This document shows, one piece after another, positions 35,310-43,569 of a stretch of DNA of 64,000 bases. The stretch covers positions 23,341-87,340 of the forward strand of contig CALUTG010000002.1 of the NCBI GenBank assembly GCA_944323615.1, read 5' to 3'. The notes beneath the pieces were generated by a model. It did not search any database and had not been told where the DNA came from. It saw only the letters and a list, made by a program, of their open reading frames with translations. The position numbers and the translations under genes were made by a program. The stretch's first letter is position 1; each line of letters opens with the position of its first letter. The stretch comes from Candidatus Gastranaerophilales bacterium. GTDB lineage: Bacteria > Cyanobacteriota > Vampirovibrionia > Gastranaerophilales > Gastranaerophilaceae.

Positions 35310-36434
35310 ATGAAAAAAATCTTTGTTATTACAGGAGAATATTCAGGCGATATCCATGCCGGAAGGGTTGTTCAATTACTTAAAGAAATCAACCCTGATA
35401 TAGAAGTTCAAGGTATAGGCGGAGAAAACCTAAAGAATGCCGGAGCTGTTTTATTCTGTGATCATTCTAAAATGTCTGCTTTTGGTTTTAGCTTAAAAAT
35501 GGCATTCGACCATTTAAGATTGGAAAAAGATGTAGCAGAATACATCCTTGACGAGTATAAACCTGATCTGGTTTTGCTGATTGATTACGGGACATTTAAT
35601 CTTCGGGTAGCTAAACGGCTCAAAGGACATGGAATAAAAGTTGTCCACTATATACCGCCTCAAGTTTGGGCGAGCAGAAAATGGCGGATAAAAGGTATTA
35701 AAAAATATGTGGATAAAGTTCTCTGCATATTTCCATTCGAAGAAGATATGTATAAAGAATACGGGATAGATGTTACTTATTGCGGGCATCCTCTCGTAAA
35801 ACAGCTTCCTCCGAAAGCTGACAGGGAGAAATTCTTTGCCGAGCACAACTTAGACCCGGCAAGACAGCTTGTCTCAGTGTTCCCGGGCTCACGGCCCCTT
35901 GAATTGAAATTCTTTGGGGAGACCTTCCTTAAAGCTGCTAAAAGATTAAAAAAGCAGCATCCGGAACTCCAGATTTGTATCTCTCATGCGCCAAATTTGA
36001 AAGATGATATTTTTGATAAATATATCAAAAACACTGATTTTAAAGTAATTAAAGGTGAAAATCAGGCACTTTTGAGCGTTTCAGATTCTCTTATTCTGGC
36101 ATCAGGAACAGTTGCTCTGGAAGCAGCCCTATATGAGACCCCTATGATTATCGGATACAAAGGGCCTTGGATTCTTTACCTTATATACCTTCTGGTTAGA
36201 TGTATTAAAAGAGTATCTCTTCCTAATATTATTACAGGCAAAGATATTGTTCCGGAGCTTATTCAATCAAAGTTCAACGTAGATAATATCTGCTATGAAA
36301 CAGAAAAATTACTATACAATAAAGAATGCCGTGATAAAATGATCAATGAGCTTGGCGGAGTAAAAGAAAAACTATCCGATAAATATTCCGCTAAGGTCGC
36401 AGCAGAAGCCATTTCAGCTATGCTCAATTCTTAA
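35310..36434 (+). CDS. lpxB: Lipid-A-disaccharide synthase
   Basis: Joins lipid X and UDP-diacylglucosamine to give the lipid A disaccharide. GT19 signatures: 'ITGEYSGDIHAGRVVQLLKE', 'VHYIPPQVWASRKWRIKGIKKYVDKVLCIFPFEEDMY', 'GHPLVKQL', 'VFPGSRPLELK' and 'SGTVALEAALYETPMIIGYKGP'. The length of 374 is normal. It is peripheral on the inner membrane. The ATG follows the lpxI stop after one base and the 3' end overlaps convergently with ogt by 21 bases. Together with lpxI this shows an LPS-bearing outer membrane. Confidence 0.96.
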   Translation: MKKIFVITGEYSGDIHAGRVVQLLKEINPDIEVQGIGGENLKNAGAVLFCDHSKMSAFGFSLKMAFDHLRLEKDVAEYILDEYKPDLVLLIDYGTFNLRVAKRLKGHGIKVVHYIPPQVWASRKWRIKGIKKYVDKVLCIFPFEEDMYKEYGIDVTYCGHPLVKQLPPKADREKFFAEHNLDPARQLVSVFPGSRPLELKFFGETFLKAAKRLKKQHPELQICISHAPNLKDDIFDKYIKNTDFKVIKGENQALLSVSDSLILASGTVALEAALYETPMIIGYKGPWILYLIYLLVRCIKRVSLPNIITGKDIVPELIQSKFNVDNICYETEKLLYNKECRDKMINELGGVKEKLSDKYSAKVAAEAISAMLNS

Positions 36435-36866
36435 GAGTTTTTCCTTTATATTTACTCCGCCTGCGTAACCGGTGAGATTTCCGTTAGAACCTATTACTCT
36501 GTGGCAAGGTATTATAATCGGAATAGGATTTTTATTGTTTGCCATTCCGACGGCTCTTGAGCCCTCTGGATTATTTACTCCTGCAGCAATATCTTTATAG
36601 CTTCTTGTTTCCCCGTACGGAATCTTTAGGAGTTCCTTCCATACCATCTTTTGAAAATCTGTGCCTTTAGGATTTATCTTTATATCAAACTCTTTTCTTT
36701 TTCCCTCAAGATACTCTTCAATCTGGTTAAAAGCATTATTAATTAGAGGAGTTAAGACAAACTCTCCGTCCCGTTTCTGCTTGCCAAACAATACGCAGGT
36801 AATAGCGGAGTTTTCTTCCGTTATTGTTAGATATCCGATTTTAGTATTTTTATAATAGTAGTTCAT
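36414..36866 (-). CDS. ogt: Methylated-DNA--protein-cysteine methyltransferase
   Basis: A 150-residue suicide enzyme that takes methyl groups off O6-methylguanine. The active-site PCHRVIGSNG with the acceptor Cys (about residue 121) is intact, preceded by 'FQKMVWKELLKIPYGETRSYKDIAAGVNNPEGSRAVGMANNKNP' from the helix-turn-helix. No AraC domain is attached, so it is the Ogt type. The ATG follows TATAAT by exactly six bases without an SD, suggesting a leaderless mRNA. Convergent overlap with lpxB at the 3' end. Confidence 0.95.
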   Translation of the reverse strand: MNYYYKNTKIGYLTITEENSAITCVLFGKQKRDGEFVLTPLINNAFNQIEEYLEGKRKEFDIKINPKGTDFQKMVWKELLKIPYGETRSYKDIAAGVNNPEGSRAVGMANNKNPIPIIIPCHRVIGSNGNLTGYAGGVNIKEKLLRIEHS

Positions 36867-36872
36867 ATTGTA

Positions 36873-36878
36873 ATTATA
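36873..36878 (-). promoter_or_regulatory. -10 box of ogt
   Basis: TATAAT on the minus strand, six bases before the ogt ATG. No clear -35. Confidence 0.45.
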
Positions 36879-36915
36879 ATACTGATTTGATAAAATTTAT
36901 ACAGGGGAGGTTATA

Positions 36916-38442
36916 ATGATAAAGAAATTTTTAGCCCTTCTTTTGTCTCTGGTCTTTATAAATTCCGCATACGCTGCCGGATACCCGGGATTAAGAACGC
37001 TGTTTTTAAATAATAAAGCTATTATTTGCGCTATAAATTTAAGAACTTTTAATGCAAAAGACATAAACGGAAACGGTATTATTGATAATGATGAAGAAAG
37101 CGGTAATTTTATAAACGCGGTAGAACGCTTAGATGAGCTGAAAAGCCAGAATATAAATACAATACACCTTCTTCCGATTACTCCTACTGGAAAACTAAAA
37201 GCCTTAGGTACTGCAGGTTGTTTATACTCGATGGCAGACTTTTGGAGTATTAATCCGCAGCTTGTCGATATGACCTCATCACTTACTCCTATGGAACAAG
37301 CGAAATATTTTATAGAAGAATGCCATAAACGCGGGATAAAGGTTATGGTAGATTTGCCAAGCTGCGGTGCTTATGACCTGTTTCTCTCTCATCCGGAATT
37401 GTTCCTGAAAGACAGAAAACAGCTCTCAATAGTTCCTTCTGATTGGACGGATGTAAGACTTTTTGATGTCGGAAAAGAAGATGAATTAAACTCCGATGTT
37501 ATGGACGCTCATAAAAGATTTGTCGATATGGTTCTTGATCTTGGCGCCGACGGCATAAGGGCAGATGTCGCTACAATCAAGCCGTATTCTTTCTGGAAAG
37601 AACTGATTAAATATACCAGAGACAAAGATAAAGACTTTTTATACTTAGCAGAAGCTTCCGACTCCTGGAGAGAACCGCCTTCTAAATATGCTCCGTTTAC
37701 TCCTTATGATAAGCTTCTAAGCGCCGGATTTGACGGATATTACGGCAGCTTCTTTAATATGAAAGACTGGAAAAAATCAGAAGAATTAATCGGACATGTT
37801 CAGTTTAATAATAAGCTGTTAAACTCATATCCGGAAAATAAAAGTGTTATTCTGTCTTTCACAACCCATGACGAAGTAAGTCCTGTTGTACTTCACGGGG
37901 AAAATTTTTCTGTTATGATATGCTGGCTTGAAGCAACCCTTCCTTATAATCCGTATTTCATTGACGGGTTCTCAACGGGAGATGATTATCTTTACCCTTG
38001 GGCAAACACAAAAGCTGCTATGACAGAAACTGATGACGATTTTTATTTTGTCCACAGAGGTAAATTAGATATATTTAATTTCTCTCGAAAACCGGGCGGA
38101 AACAGCAAATTAATTGCCGATAATTTCAAAAAAGCATTCCAATTTAGAACCGAGAATCAGGACTTAATATCAAAGGGAACATTTACTCCCCTGAAAGCTG
38201 ATAAGGATAAGGCATTTGCTTATGCAAGAAACTATCAGGGTGAAACTATTATAGTAATTGGGAATCTTGATCAAAAGCGAGGACAAAGACGTGTTACGGT
38301 TAAAGTTCCGGGGATAAAAAAGAAGGAGAATCTGGAACTTATCCACGGAATGCCTAATTACAGAACATCAAAAAACAAGTTATATACTGATCTGGAAGCC
38401 GGAGAAATAAAAGTTTTGAGAATAGCTGATTTTTCTATATAA
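36916..38442 (+). CDS. Secreted alpha-amylase-like glycoside hydrolase (GH13)
   Basis: A 508-residue protein with a cleavable signal peptide (MIKKFLALLLSLVFINSAYA) and a TIM-barrel catalytic domain. The three acid residues of GH13 are seen: nucleophile Asp in GADGIRADVA, acid/base Glu in YLAEASD, and Asp in TTHDEVSP. The first conserved region reads DLPSCGAYD rather than DxxxNH, and the His after the nucleophile is missing, so the substrate may differ from starch. A C-terminal beta domain closes the protein. It should act in the periplasm or outside. A strong SD (GGGGAGG) precedes the ATG. trpS follows after 26 bases. Confidence 0.82.
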   Translation: MIKKFLALLLSLVFINSAYAAGYPGLRTLFLNNKAIICAINLRTFNAKDINGNGIIDNDEESGNFINAVERLDELKSQNINTIHLLPITPTGKLKALGTAGCLYSMADFWSINPQLVDMTSSLTPMEQAKYFIEECHKRGIKVMVDLPSCGAYDLFLSHPELFLKDRKQLSIVPSDWTDVRLFDVGKEDELNSDVMDAHKRFVDMVLDLGADGIRADVATIKPYSFWKELIKYTRDKDKDFLYLAEASDSWREPPSKYAPFTPYDKLLSAGFDGYYGSFFNMKDWKKSEELIGHVQFNNKLLNSYPENKSVILSFTTHDEVSPVVLHGENFSVMICWLEATLPYNPYFIDGFSTGDDYLYPWANTKAAMTETDDDFYFVHRGKLDIFNFSRKPGGNSKLIADNFKKAFQFRTENQDLISKGTFTPLKADKDKAFAYARNYQGETIIVIGNLDQKRGQRRVTVKVPGIKKKENLELIHGMPNYRTSKNKLYTDLEAGEIKVLRIADFSI

Positions 38443-38468
38443 TAGAATAGTCAAAGAGAGGTAAATAT

Positions 38469-39470
38469 ATGAAGAAAAGAATAATGTCTGGTATGCGTCC
38501 GACAGGAAAGTTACATTTGGGACACTATCTCGGAGTTATTAACAATTGGGTAAAGCTGCAAGATGAGTATCAATGCTTTTATCAGGTGGCAGACTGGCAT
38601 GCTCTAACTACAAAATATGACAACACGGATGACTTAAGACAGAATGTAATTGATGTTGTCTCAGACTGGCTTGCCTGCGGTCTTGATCCGGAAAAAACAG
38701 TCATATATTTGCAATCTCTTGTACCGGAGACAGCTGAACTCCATATATATTTAAGTATGATTACTCCTCAAAATTGGGTGGAAAGAGACCCTACCCTAAA
38801 AGATATGGCAAAAATCCTGAAATCAAAGGAAGGCTTTGCATCTCAAATTAACTATGGTTTGATGGGCTATCCGGTCTTGATGACAGCTGATATACTTTTA
38901 TTTAATGCCGATTTTGTACCTGTGGGCGTAGATCAGGTTGCTCATGTAGAATTAACCCGCGATATTGCAAGACGGTTTAACAATGTATACCATACGGATT
39001 TCTTTAAAGAACCTCAGCCGCTCTTAAATAACTGTTCTCTTATCTGCGGACTTGACGGAAATAAGATGGGTAAATCCTTTAATAATGATATTAAGATTTC
39101 TGACACAGACGAAGTTACTGCAAAAAAAGTAATGTCTGCTATCACTGACAGAAGTCGTATGAGAAAAGATGATCCGGGGCATCCTGATGAATGCGAAGTA
39201 GCTTTTAAATATTGGAAAATCTTCGGTTCAGAAGAGGAAATTAATACCATCAGATGTGAATGCGAAAAAGGGCTCAGAGGCTGTGCAGACTGTAAACGTC
39301 AATTAGGAGCTAAGATTAACGAAAGATTAGCTGATATTCGAGAAAAAAGACGATACTATGACGCTCATCCGGAAATAGTTGATAAGATAATACGCGAAGG
39401 TTCAGAAAAAGCTCAAATTGAAGCTCAAAAGATTCTTAAACAAGTTCGGGAACTCGTAAAAATGTACTAA
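38469..39470 (+). CDS. trpS: Tryptophanyl-tRNA synthetase
   Basis: Charges tRNA-Trp. Class I motifs: the HIGH box reads HLGH in 'RPTGKLHLGHYLGV' (residues 9-22) and the KMSKS loop reads KMGKS in 'DGNKMGKSFNND'. Other family blocks are 'PVGVDQVAHVELTRDIARRFN' and 'ADWHALTTKYD'. 333 residues, normal for bacterial TrpRS. SD GAGAGG before the ATG. Confidence 0.97.
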   Translation: MKKRIMSGMRPTGKLHLGHYLGVINNWVKLQDEYQCFYQVADWHALTTKYDNTDDLRQNVIDVVSDWLACGLDPEKTVIYLQSLVPETAELHIYLSMITPQNWVERDPTLKDMAKILKSKEGFASQINYGLMGYPVLMTADILLFNADFVPVGVDQVAHVELTRDIARRFNNVYHTDFFKEPQPLLNNCSLICGLDGNKMGKSFNNDIKISDTDEVTAKKVMSAITDRSRMRKDDPGHPDECEVAFKYWKIFGSEEEINTIRCECEKGLRGCADCKRQLGAKINERLADIREKRRYYDAHPEIVDKIIREGSEKAQIEAQKILKQVRELVKMY

Positions 39471-39473
39471 TCG

Positions 39474-40817
39474 TTATTTTTTAGATTTTTCCGACCGAGT
39501 TCTAACAGAAATTCTGATAGGAGTACCGAAAAATCCGAAAGCTTCTCTGATTTTATTTTCAATATACCTTTTGTAATGATCCTTTAAAAGGTTTTCATCA
39601 TTGACAAAAAGCAATATTGTCGGAGGCTGAATTGCAGCTTGCGTTGTATACAGAACCTTAAGCCGTTTATTTCTGATTGTCTGCGGAGGATTAAGAGCGT
39701 ACGCTTCATTAATCACCTTATTGAGAAGCCCCGTGGATACGCGTTTGGTGCATTCGCCATAAACTTCCATAACCTTTGTGAATATTTGATTAAGACGCTG
39801 ACCGGTTTCTGCACTTATATAAATTTTCGGAACATAATCTAAAAACGGAATTTCATTAGCAAGTTTCGTGTCAAATTTATTAATTGTGTTTGATTTTTTA
39901 TCCTCAATTAAGTCCCATTTGTTAATTGCAATAACCATGCCCTTTCCGGCTTCCGTTATAATAGATGCAATCTTTTTATCCTGATCAGAGATGCCGTTAA
40001 CAGCTTCAGTTGCATCTATTACCATTAAAGCGACATCACATTCCCGAATTGAACGGATTGCTCTATCTACAGCAAACTTTTCTACCCCGTATGTAACCTT
40101 GGATTTTTTTCTAATACCGGCTGTATCAATAATTATAAATTCTTTATCTTCAAACTTCAGCCTGGAATCTATACTATCCCGTGTAGTTCCTGATATATCC
40201 GAAACTATTACCCTATTTTCCCCGAGAAGAGCATTAACAATAGAAGATTTACCTGCGTTAGGACGTCCTACAATTGCAATTTTTATAGTACCGTCTTCTT
40301 TTTCCTCATCATCGACCTCAAAATCAGATGTAATCTCTTCTAACAAATCTCCAACACCGCCTGAACCATGCAAAGCTGAAATTGCCATCGGTTCACCTAT
40401 CGCAAGCGAATAAAAATCACTCAACATTGTTATTTGGGAACTTGAATCAATCTTGTTTACAGCAAGAAAAATAGGTTTTCCTGACTGTCTTAAAATGTTT
40501 GCAATATTCTCATCAACCGGTGTTACACCTTCTATTCCGTCTACCAGAAAAATAATTTTATCGGCCTCTGCACAAGCTATTTTAGCCTGATCATAGATTG
40601 AGACCATAATCTCATCCTCATCACCCGGGACAATACCGCCTGTATCAATAACCGTAAAATTTTTGTTCTGCCATTCCACATCAAAATAAATTCGATCCCT
40701 TGTAACACCAGGTAAATCATCAACAATAGACTGCCTTCTTCCGACAAGGCGGTTCACAAAGGTTGATTTGCCGACATTTGGACGTCCTACTACAGCTATG
40801 ACAGGTTTTCTTTTCAT
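39474..40817 (-). CDS. der: Ribosome-assembly GTPase Der (EngA)
   Basis: Two tandem GTPase domains, P-loops GRPNVGKST (residues 11-19) and GRPNAGKSS, each with its DTxG (VIDTGG, IIDTAG) and NKxD (NKID, NKWD), then the C-terminal KH-like domain ending in FGFFGTPIRISVRTR. It helps 50S maturation. The protein is 447 residues from the ATG at 40817. The open frame runs 71 codons further but that stretch is unlike the family and covers the promoter: TTTACT, 16 bases, TAAAAT (40825-40830), seven bases before the ATG. The message is therefore probably leaderless. Confidence 0.95.
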   Translation of the reverse strand: MKRKPVIAVVGRPNVGKSTFVNRLVGRRQSIVDDLPGVTRDRIYFDVEWQNKNFTVIDTGGIVPGDEDEIMVSIYDQAKIACAEADKIIFLVDGIEGVTPVDENIANILRQSGKPIFLAVNKIDSSSQITMLSDFYSLAIGEPMAISALHGSGGVGDLLEEITSDFEVDDEEKEDGTIKIAIVGRPNAGKSSIVNALLGENRVIVSDISGTTRDSIDSRLKFEDKEFIIIDTAGIRKKSKVTYGVEKFAVDRAIRSIRECDVALMVIDATEAVNGISDQDKKIASIITEAGKGMVIAINKWDLIEDKKSNTINKFDTKLANEIPFLDYVPKIYISAETGQRLNQIFTKVMEVYGECTKRVSTGLLNKVINEAYALNPPQTIRNKRLKVLYTTQAAIQPPTILLFVNDENLLKDHYKRYIENKIREAFGFFGTPIRISVRTRSEKSKK

Positions 40818-40824
40818 AACAACA

Positions 40825-40852
40825 ATTTTATCATGAGGATTTTTTAAGTAAA
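40825..40852 (-). promoter_or_regulatory. Promoter of der
   Basis: TTTACT (40847-40852), 16 bases, TAAAAT (40825-40830). Start of transcription should fall at the der ATG. Confidence 0.5.
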
Positions 40853-40875
40853 TATCGTACAGAATCTTTAATTTA

Positions 40876-40891
40876 TGTAAAATTTTATTAA
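40876..40891 (+). promoter_or_regulatory. Degenerate HLR1-like repeat upstream of the 40976 gene
   Basis: TGTAAA (40876-40881) and TATTAA (40886-40891) with a 10-base period. Only one half fits HLR1 well. A TATTCT at 40932-40937 follows by 40 bases and could be the -10 of the 40976 gene. Confidence 0.25.
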
Positions 40892-40975
40892 GAAATGTTA
40901 TCAAAAACAGCAAAATTAAATCTTCACCTGATATTCTATTAATATCAGCACTTATATCTACGAAAGGAGTATTAT

Positions 40976-41341
40976 ATGACAAAAGTAAATTTAAATCATG
41001 CTGTAAGTCCTGTAAACAAAATTGCGCCAAATCTAAAGAAAAAGAGCTTACAAATTGCAGCAGCAGGGAGTGCTGGAGCTTTAACGGGAATCGTTGTTGA
41101 TAGGTTCGAAAAAAATCCGATTAATAAAGAAACTATTGAAAATAAAAGTAACAAACTGAAAGAATTATTAGCAGCAGATAAAAATATTTCTCAGGAAAAT
41201 ATAGAGTCAATCATGAATGTATGTTCCGGCAATATTTACAAGTTGGATTATGCATACAATCTTTGCAAGGATTACAAAAAACTGGGTATTTCACCGCAAA
41301 GTCTATCAATGCTTATAGCGAGCGATAATACAATAGACTAA
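40976..41341 (+). CDS. Small protein with a glycine-rich hydrophobic helix, function unknown
   Basis: A 121-residue protein. The ATG follows AAAGGAG at good spacing. Residues 20-45 are basic, then Ala/Gly-rich (IAAAGSAGALTGIVV), which could insert in a membrane. The rest is helical and charged, with a Cys-x14-Cys pair (MNVCSG, YNLCKD). No family recognised. It stands alone, divergent from der, and is followed by a palindrome and a terminator. Confidence 0.68.
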   Translation: MTKVNLNHAVSPVNKIAPNLKKKSLQIAAAGSAGALTGIVVDRFEKNPINKETIENKSNKLKELLAADKNISQENIESIMNVCSGNIYKLDYAYNLCKDYKKLGISPQSLSMLIASDNTID

Positions 41342-41374
41342 TACAAACAGAACGGCTATAGATTAAGTAAAATT

Positions 41375-41398
41375 TTGTAACAAAAAGTATATACTTTT
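41375..41398. promoter_or_regulatory. TTGTAACAA box fused to a 16-base perfect palindrome
   Basis: TTGTAACAA (41375-41383) runs into AAAAGTATATACTTTT (41383-41398), an exact 16-base palindrome that contains TATACT. It may be an operator overlapping a promoter for a short transcript ending at 41486. Confidence 0.4.
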
Positions 41399-41401
41399 CA
41401 C

Positions 41402-41486
41402 ACAAAAAATCTTTATCAGATTAAATAGAGTTATGGTTTGTATTGTGTTATAGATTACAGGGCGGATTCATCAGAATCCGCTTTTT
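41402..41486 (+). ncRNA. Candidate small RNA between the palindrome and a terminator
   Basis: If the TATACT at 41390-41395 is a -10 box, a transcript of about 85 bases would end at the terminator 41462-41486. No open frame of note lies inside. No good -35 is visible, and the terminator could instead serve the 40976 gene. Confidence 0.25.
41462..41486 (+). terminator. Intrinsic terminator
   Basis: GCGGATTC (41462-41469), a four-base loop, GAATCCGC (41474-41481) and five Ts. The T run touches the 3' end of the convergent gene at 41485. Confidence 0.8.
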
Positions 41487-42195
41487 ATTTTATCATTTTG
41501 GAAATATTATTCTGGATTGAATTTGCTCTGATAATGTATTTAGACAGCTGTTCATATTTATCAATATTTTCACCATACGGGATATTCATACTTATAAGCT
41601 CATCAACATTTTTATTTATGCTCTCAAGTCTGGAAAGAGATTTCTTTAATTCAACAGCAGAAGCAAATTTCTTTGGCATTTTAGATAATAATGCATCAGA
41701 AAAAGCCCTTATGCCTCTTTGTAAAGCTTTAAGGCTATTTGGTAATTTGTCTTCCATCTTCCCCCTACCGCCGAAAATACTTAGAATGCTGTCGCTTATT
41801 TTTGCCGAAAGACTCATCTCATTATACATTTTTATTAAATTTTCCCGCTCTTCTTTAAGTTGTTTTTTCCTGCCTGAAAGATTCTCTATCTGATCGTAGT
41901 CATAAATATCTCTAGCTGACTGAATCCTGTCATCAATATCCTTAAGTTCTTCTTCTATACGAGCAATTTTATACTCAATTTTAAACAAATCGTCTGACAC
42001 TTCTTTATAAGCATCTTCCTCCAAAAGCACGGAATCATAATCATTAAGCCTTCTTACAGGTTCCGGAGGAAGTAAATTAACATCCCCTGTTAAGAAGAAA
42101 TTCTCTTCCGATGCTGCCGTATCAGAAAGACTCTGTTCAAAATTCTTTCCGAAAACTTTCCCTGACTCAAAACTGTCTGAATTACCTTTATTCAT
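41485..42195 (-). CDS. Coiled-coil protein of the csrA-fliW cluster, function unknown
   Basis: A 236-residue protein from the ATG at 42195. The middle is a helical hairpin-like coiled coil ('YKIARIEEELKDIDDRIQSA', 'GRKKQLKEERENLIKMYNEM'); the ends look folded. No signal peptide. The start is marked by a strong promoter: TTGATG (42225-42230), 17 bases, TATAAT (42102-42107 offset, at 42202-42207), six bases before the ATG, so the mRNA is probably leaderless; the open frame extends upstream to 42294 inside the previous gene. Being next to csrA and fliW, a link to flagella or secretion is possible but not shown. Confidence 0.72.
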   Translation of the reverse strand: MNKGNSDSFESGKVFGKNFEQSLSDTAASEENFFLTGDVNLLPPEPVRRLNDYDSVLLEEDAYKEVSDDLFKIEYKIARIEEELKDIDDRIQSARDIYDYDQIENLSGRKKQLKEERENLIKMYNEMSLSAKISDSILSIFGGRGKMEDKLPNSLKALQRGIRAFSDALLSKMPKKFASAVELKKSLSRLESINKNVDELISMNIPYGENIDKYEQLSKYIIRANSIQNNISKMIK

Positions 42196-42201
42196 AACAA
42201 T

Positions 42202-42230
42202 ATTATACAAAAAATTCTTACTTACATCAA
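42202..42230 (-). promoter_or_regulatory. Promoter of the 41485-42195 gene
   Basis: TTGATG (42225-42230), 17-base spacer, perfect TATAAT (42202-42207), six bases before the ATG. It lies across the 3' end of the preceding gene. Confidence 0.65.
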
Positions 42231-42779
42231 TTGAGCTTGTATTTCCCGCTTTAAAGTTTTTGCCGGATAATAATCCGGAAGAATTTTTAAACATTCATTA
42301 ATATGGTATTCAGCATCGCTAAAATTCCCGAAATTGATAAAGTATCTGGCATACATAAAATGAAGCTCTGGATCGTTATAAAAAAGATTTTTAGACTTAT
42401 CTAAATACTCTCTGCAAACTTTATAAAGCTTATTTTCATACATAACTCTCGCCACATACTTATAAGTTTCATTATTAATCCCTGCAAGAAGGTCAACCCC
42501 GCCTAAAAACTGCTCCACATAATCAATTTTTTCATTCTTTAAAAGAAAATCTAAGTCAATCTCCAGAAAGTTCCGAATTTCAAAATAACTCGGATACACT
42601 TCAATATATCCGGATAAAATATCAACCAGCGCCTTACCCCATTTTGCTCTTGGAGAACTTAAGGAAGCAAAAACTTTTCCGGCACTTAATAAATCATCAT
42701 TTAAAATAGCCAGATAAGCATGCTCTAAGCTTCCGGGTTTGAAAGCCACATTCTCACTATTATCACTAAAAAAGAACAT
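42222..42779 (-). CDS. TPR-like protein next to csrA, function unknown
   Basis: A 185-residue all-helical protein. The C-terminal half has TPR-type helices: 'ETYKYVARVMYENKLYKVCREYLDKSK', 'DPELHFMYARYFINFGNFSDAEYHINECLKILPDYYPA'. No signal peptide or membrane segment. It follows csrA after two bases and so is translated from the fliW-csrA transcript. A partner or chaperone role is plausible from the repeat fold only. Confidence 0.75.
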   Translation of the reverse strand: MFFFSDNSENVAFKPGSLEHAYLAILNDDLLSAGKVFASLSSPRAKWGKALVDILSGYIEVYPSYFEIRNFLEIDLDFLLKNEKIDYVEQFLGGVDLLAGINNETYKYVARVMYENKLYKVCREYLDKSKNLFYNDPELHFMYARYFINFGNFSDAEYHINECLKILPDYYPAKTLKREIQAQLM

Positions 42780-42781
42780 CT

Positions 42782-43123
42782 TTAATTATCTTTATTTTTC
42801 TTTATTATAATTGATTTGGATTTTTTCTCCTCATCAACAATAACCTCGTCCTCTGGTTTAGGCGAAGCCTGAATTTTATCATTAATTTTTAATTTTTCAT
42901 CCTTGAGCATATTAGCTACAGAATCAACAGTATTAACCTTGGTCTCTTTTCCGATAAGATTAGCGAGTTTAATTTGAAGATAAATTTCCTCTCTATATAT
43001 TTTTACATCCTTATCAGCTTTAATTGCGACTTTACAAGAGCCGTTTTTGGCTTCGACAATAGTAATTTCTATATTGTCATTAATCATTATTTTTTGACCG
43101 TTTTTTCTGGTTATTACGAGCAT
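42782..43123 (-). CDS. csrA: Carbon storage regulator CsrA with a long C-terminal tail
   Basis: Binds GGA motifs in mRNA leaders and alters translation or stability. Residues 1-60 are the CsrA core: MLVITRKNGQKIMINDNIEI, then 'VKIYREEIYLQI', with the Arg of the RNA-binding strand (REEIY) kept. After it comes a tail of about 50 residues rich in Lys, Asp and Glu, ending KSIIIKKNKDN, where most CsrA proteins end at 60-75 residues. The tail could modulate RNA or FliW binding. It lies eight bases after fliW, the usual antagonist pair. The highest-confidence part is the core. Confidence 0.92.
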   Translation of the reverse strand: MLVITRKNGQKIMINDNIEITIVEAKNGSCKVAIKADKDVKIYREEIYLQIKLANLIGKETKVNTVDSVANMLKDEKLKINDKIQASPKPEDEVIVDEEKKSKSIIIKKNKDN

Positions 43124-43131
43124 TTCTATCC

Positions 43132-43566
43132 TTAACTATTCTTCTTAAAAAGAGGAAAACTTATATCATATCCTGACCCTGATAAGACAACTTGTCCTGC
43201 AAGCTGTTCATCAAGATTAAATACCAAAGGGGCAAGAAGGTTAATTGTAGTACCCTGCGGATTATCCTGAGGTATTGAGGCTATATTCATTACAAGCAAG
43301 CTTTCAACCTTTTGAATTTTTAAAATTTCTACTACATTATCCGGAAGATCTATTGAATAATCTAAATTTAGTCCAAATATTGAAACAACAGGGAAAGCTA
43401 AAGCTGGGTCATCGACAGCTTGAAGCCATTTAAAAAAATTATCCTTGTTTAAATCAAGCAGTACAAATCTGTTTAATTCGTTAAAACCAATAATCGGCAA
43501 GACAAAATTAAAAATTCTGTCTTCTTCTATTTCAATTTCTCCAAATCTTACTGTATTTATTTTCAT
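43132..43566 (-). CDS. fliW: Flagellar assembly factor FliW
   Basis: A 144-residue protein that binds CsrA and flagellin and couples flagellin level to CsrA activity. Family blocks: 'TVRFGEIEIEEDRIFNFVLPIIGFNELNRFVLLD', 'FKWLQAVDDPALAFPVVS', 'IASIPQDNPQGTTINLLAPLVFNLDEQLAGQVVL'. The FliW-CsrA order is the same as in Bacillus and Campylobacter relatives. No flagellin gene is in the window. The ATG follows the stop of the TPR gene by three bases. Confidence 0.94.
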   Translation of the reverse strand: MKINTVRFGEIEIEEDRIFNFVLPIIGFNELNRFVLLDLNKDNFFKWLQAVDDPALAFPVVSIFGLNLDYSIDLPDNVVEILKIQKVESLLVMNIASIPQDNPQGTTINLLAPLVFNLDEQLAGQVVLSGSGYDISFPLFKKNS

Positions 43567-43569
43567 TAA

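Noticed and set aside
40818..41030. 71-codon N-terminal extension of Der
   Set aside because: The extension is not like any Der, covers the promoter, and the normal Der start (MKRKPVIAVVGRPNVGKST) is intact at 40817.
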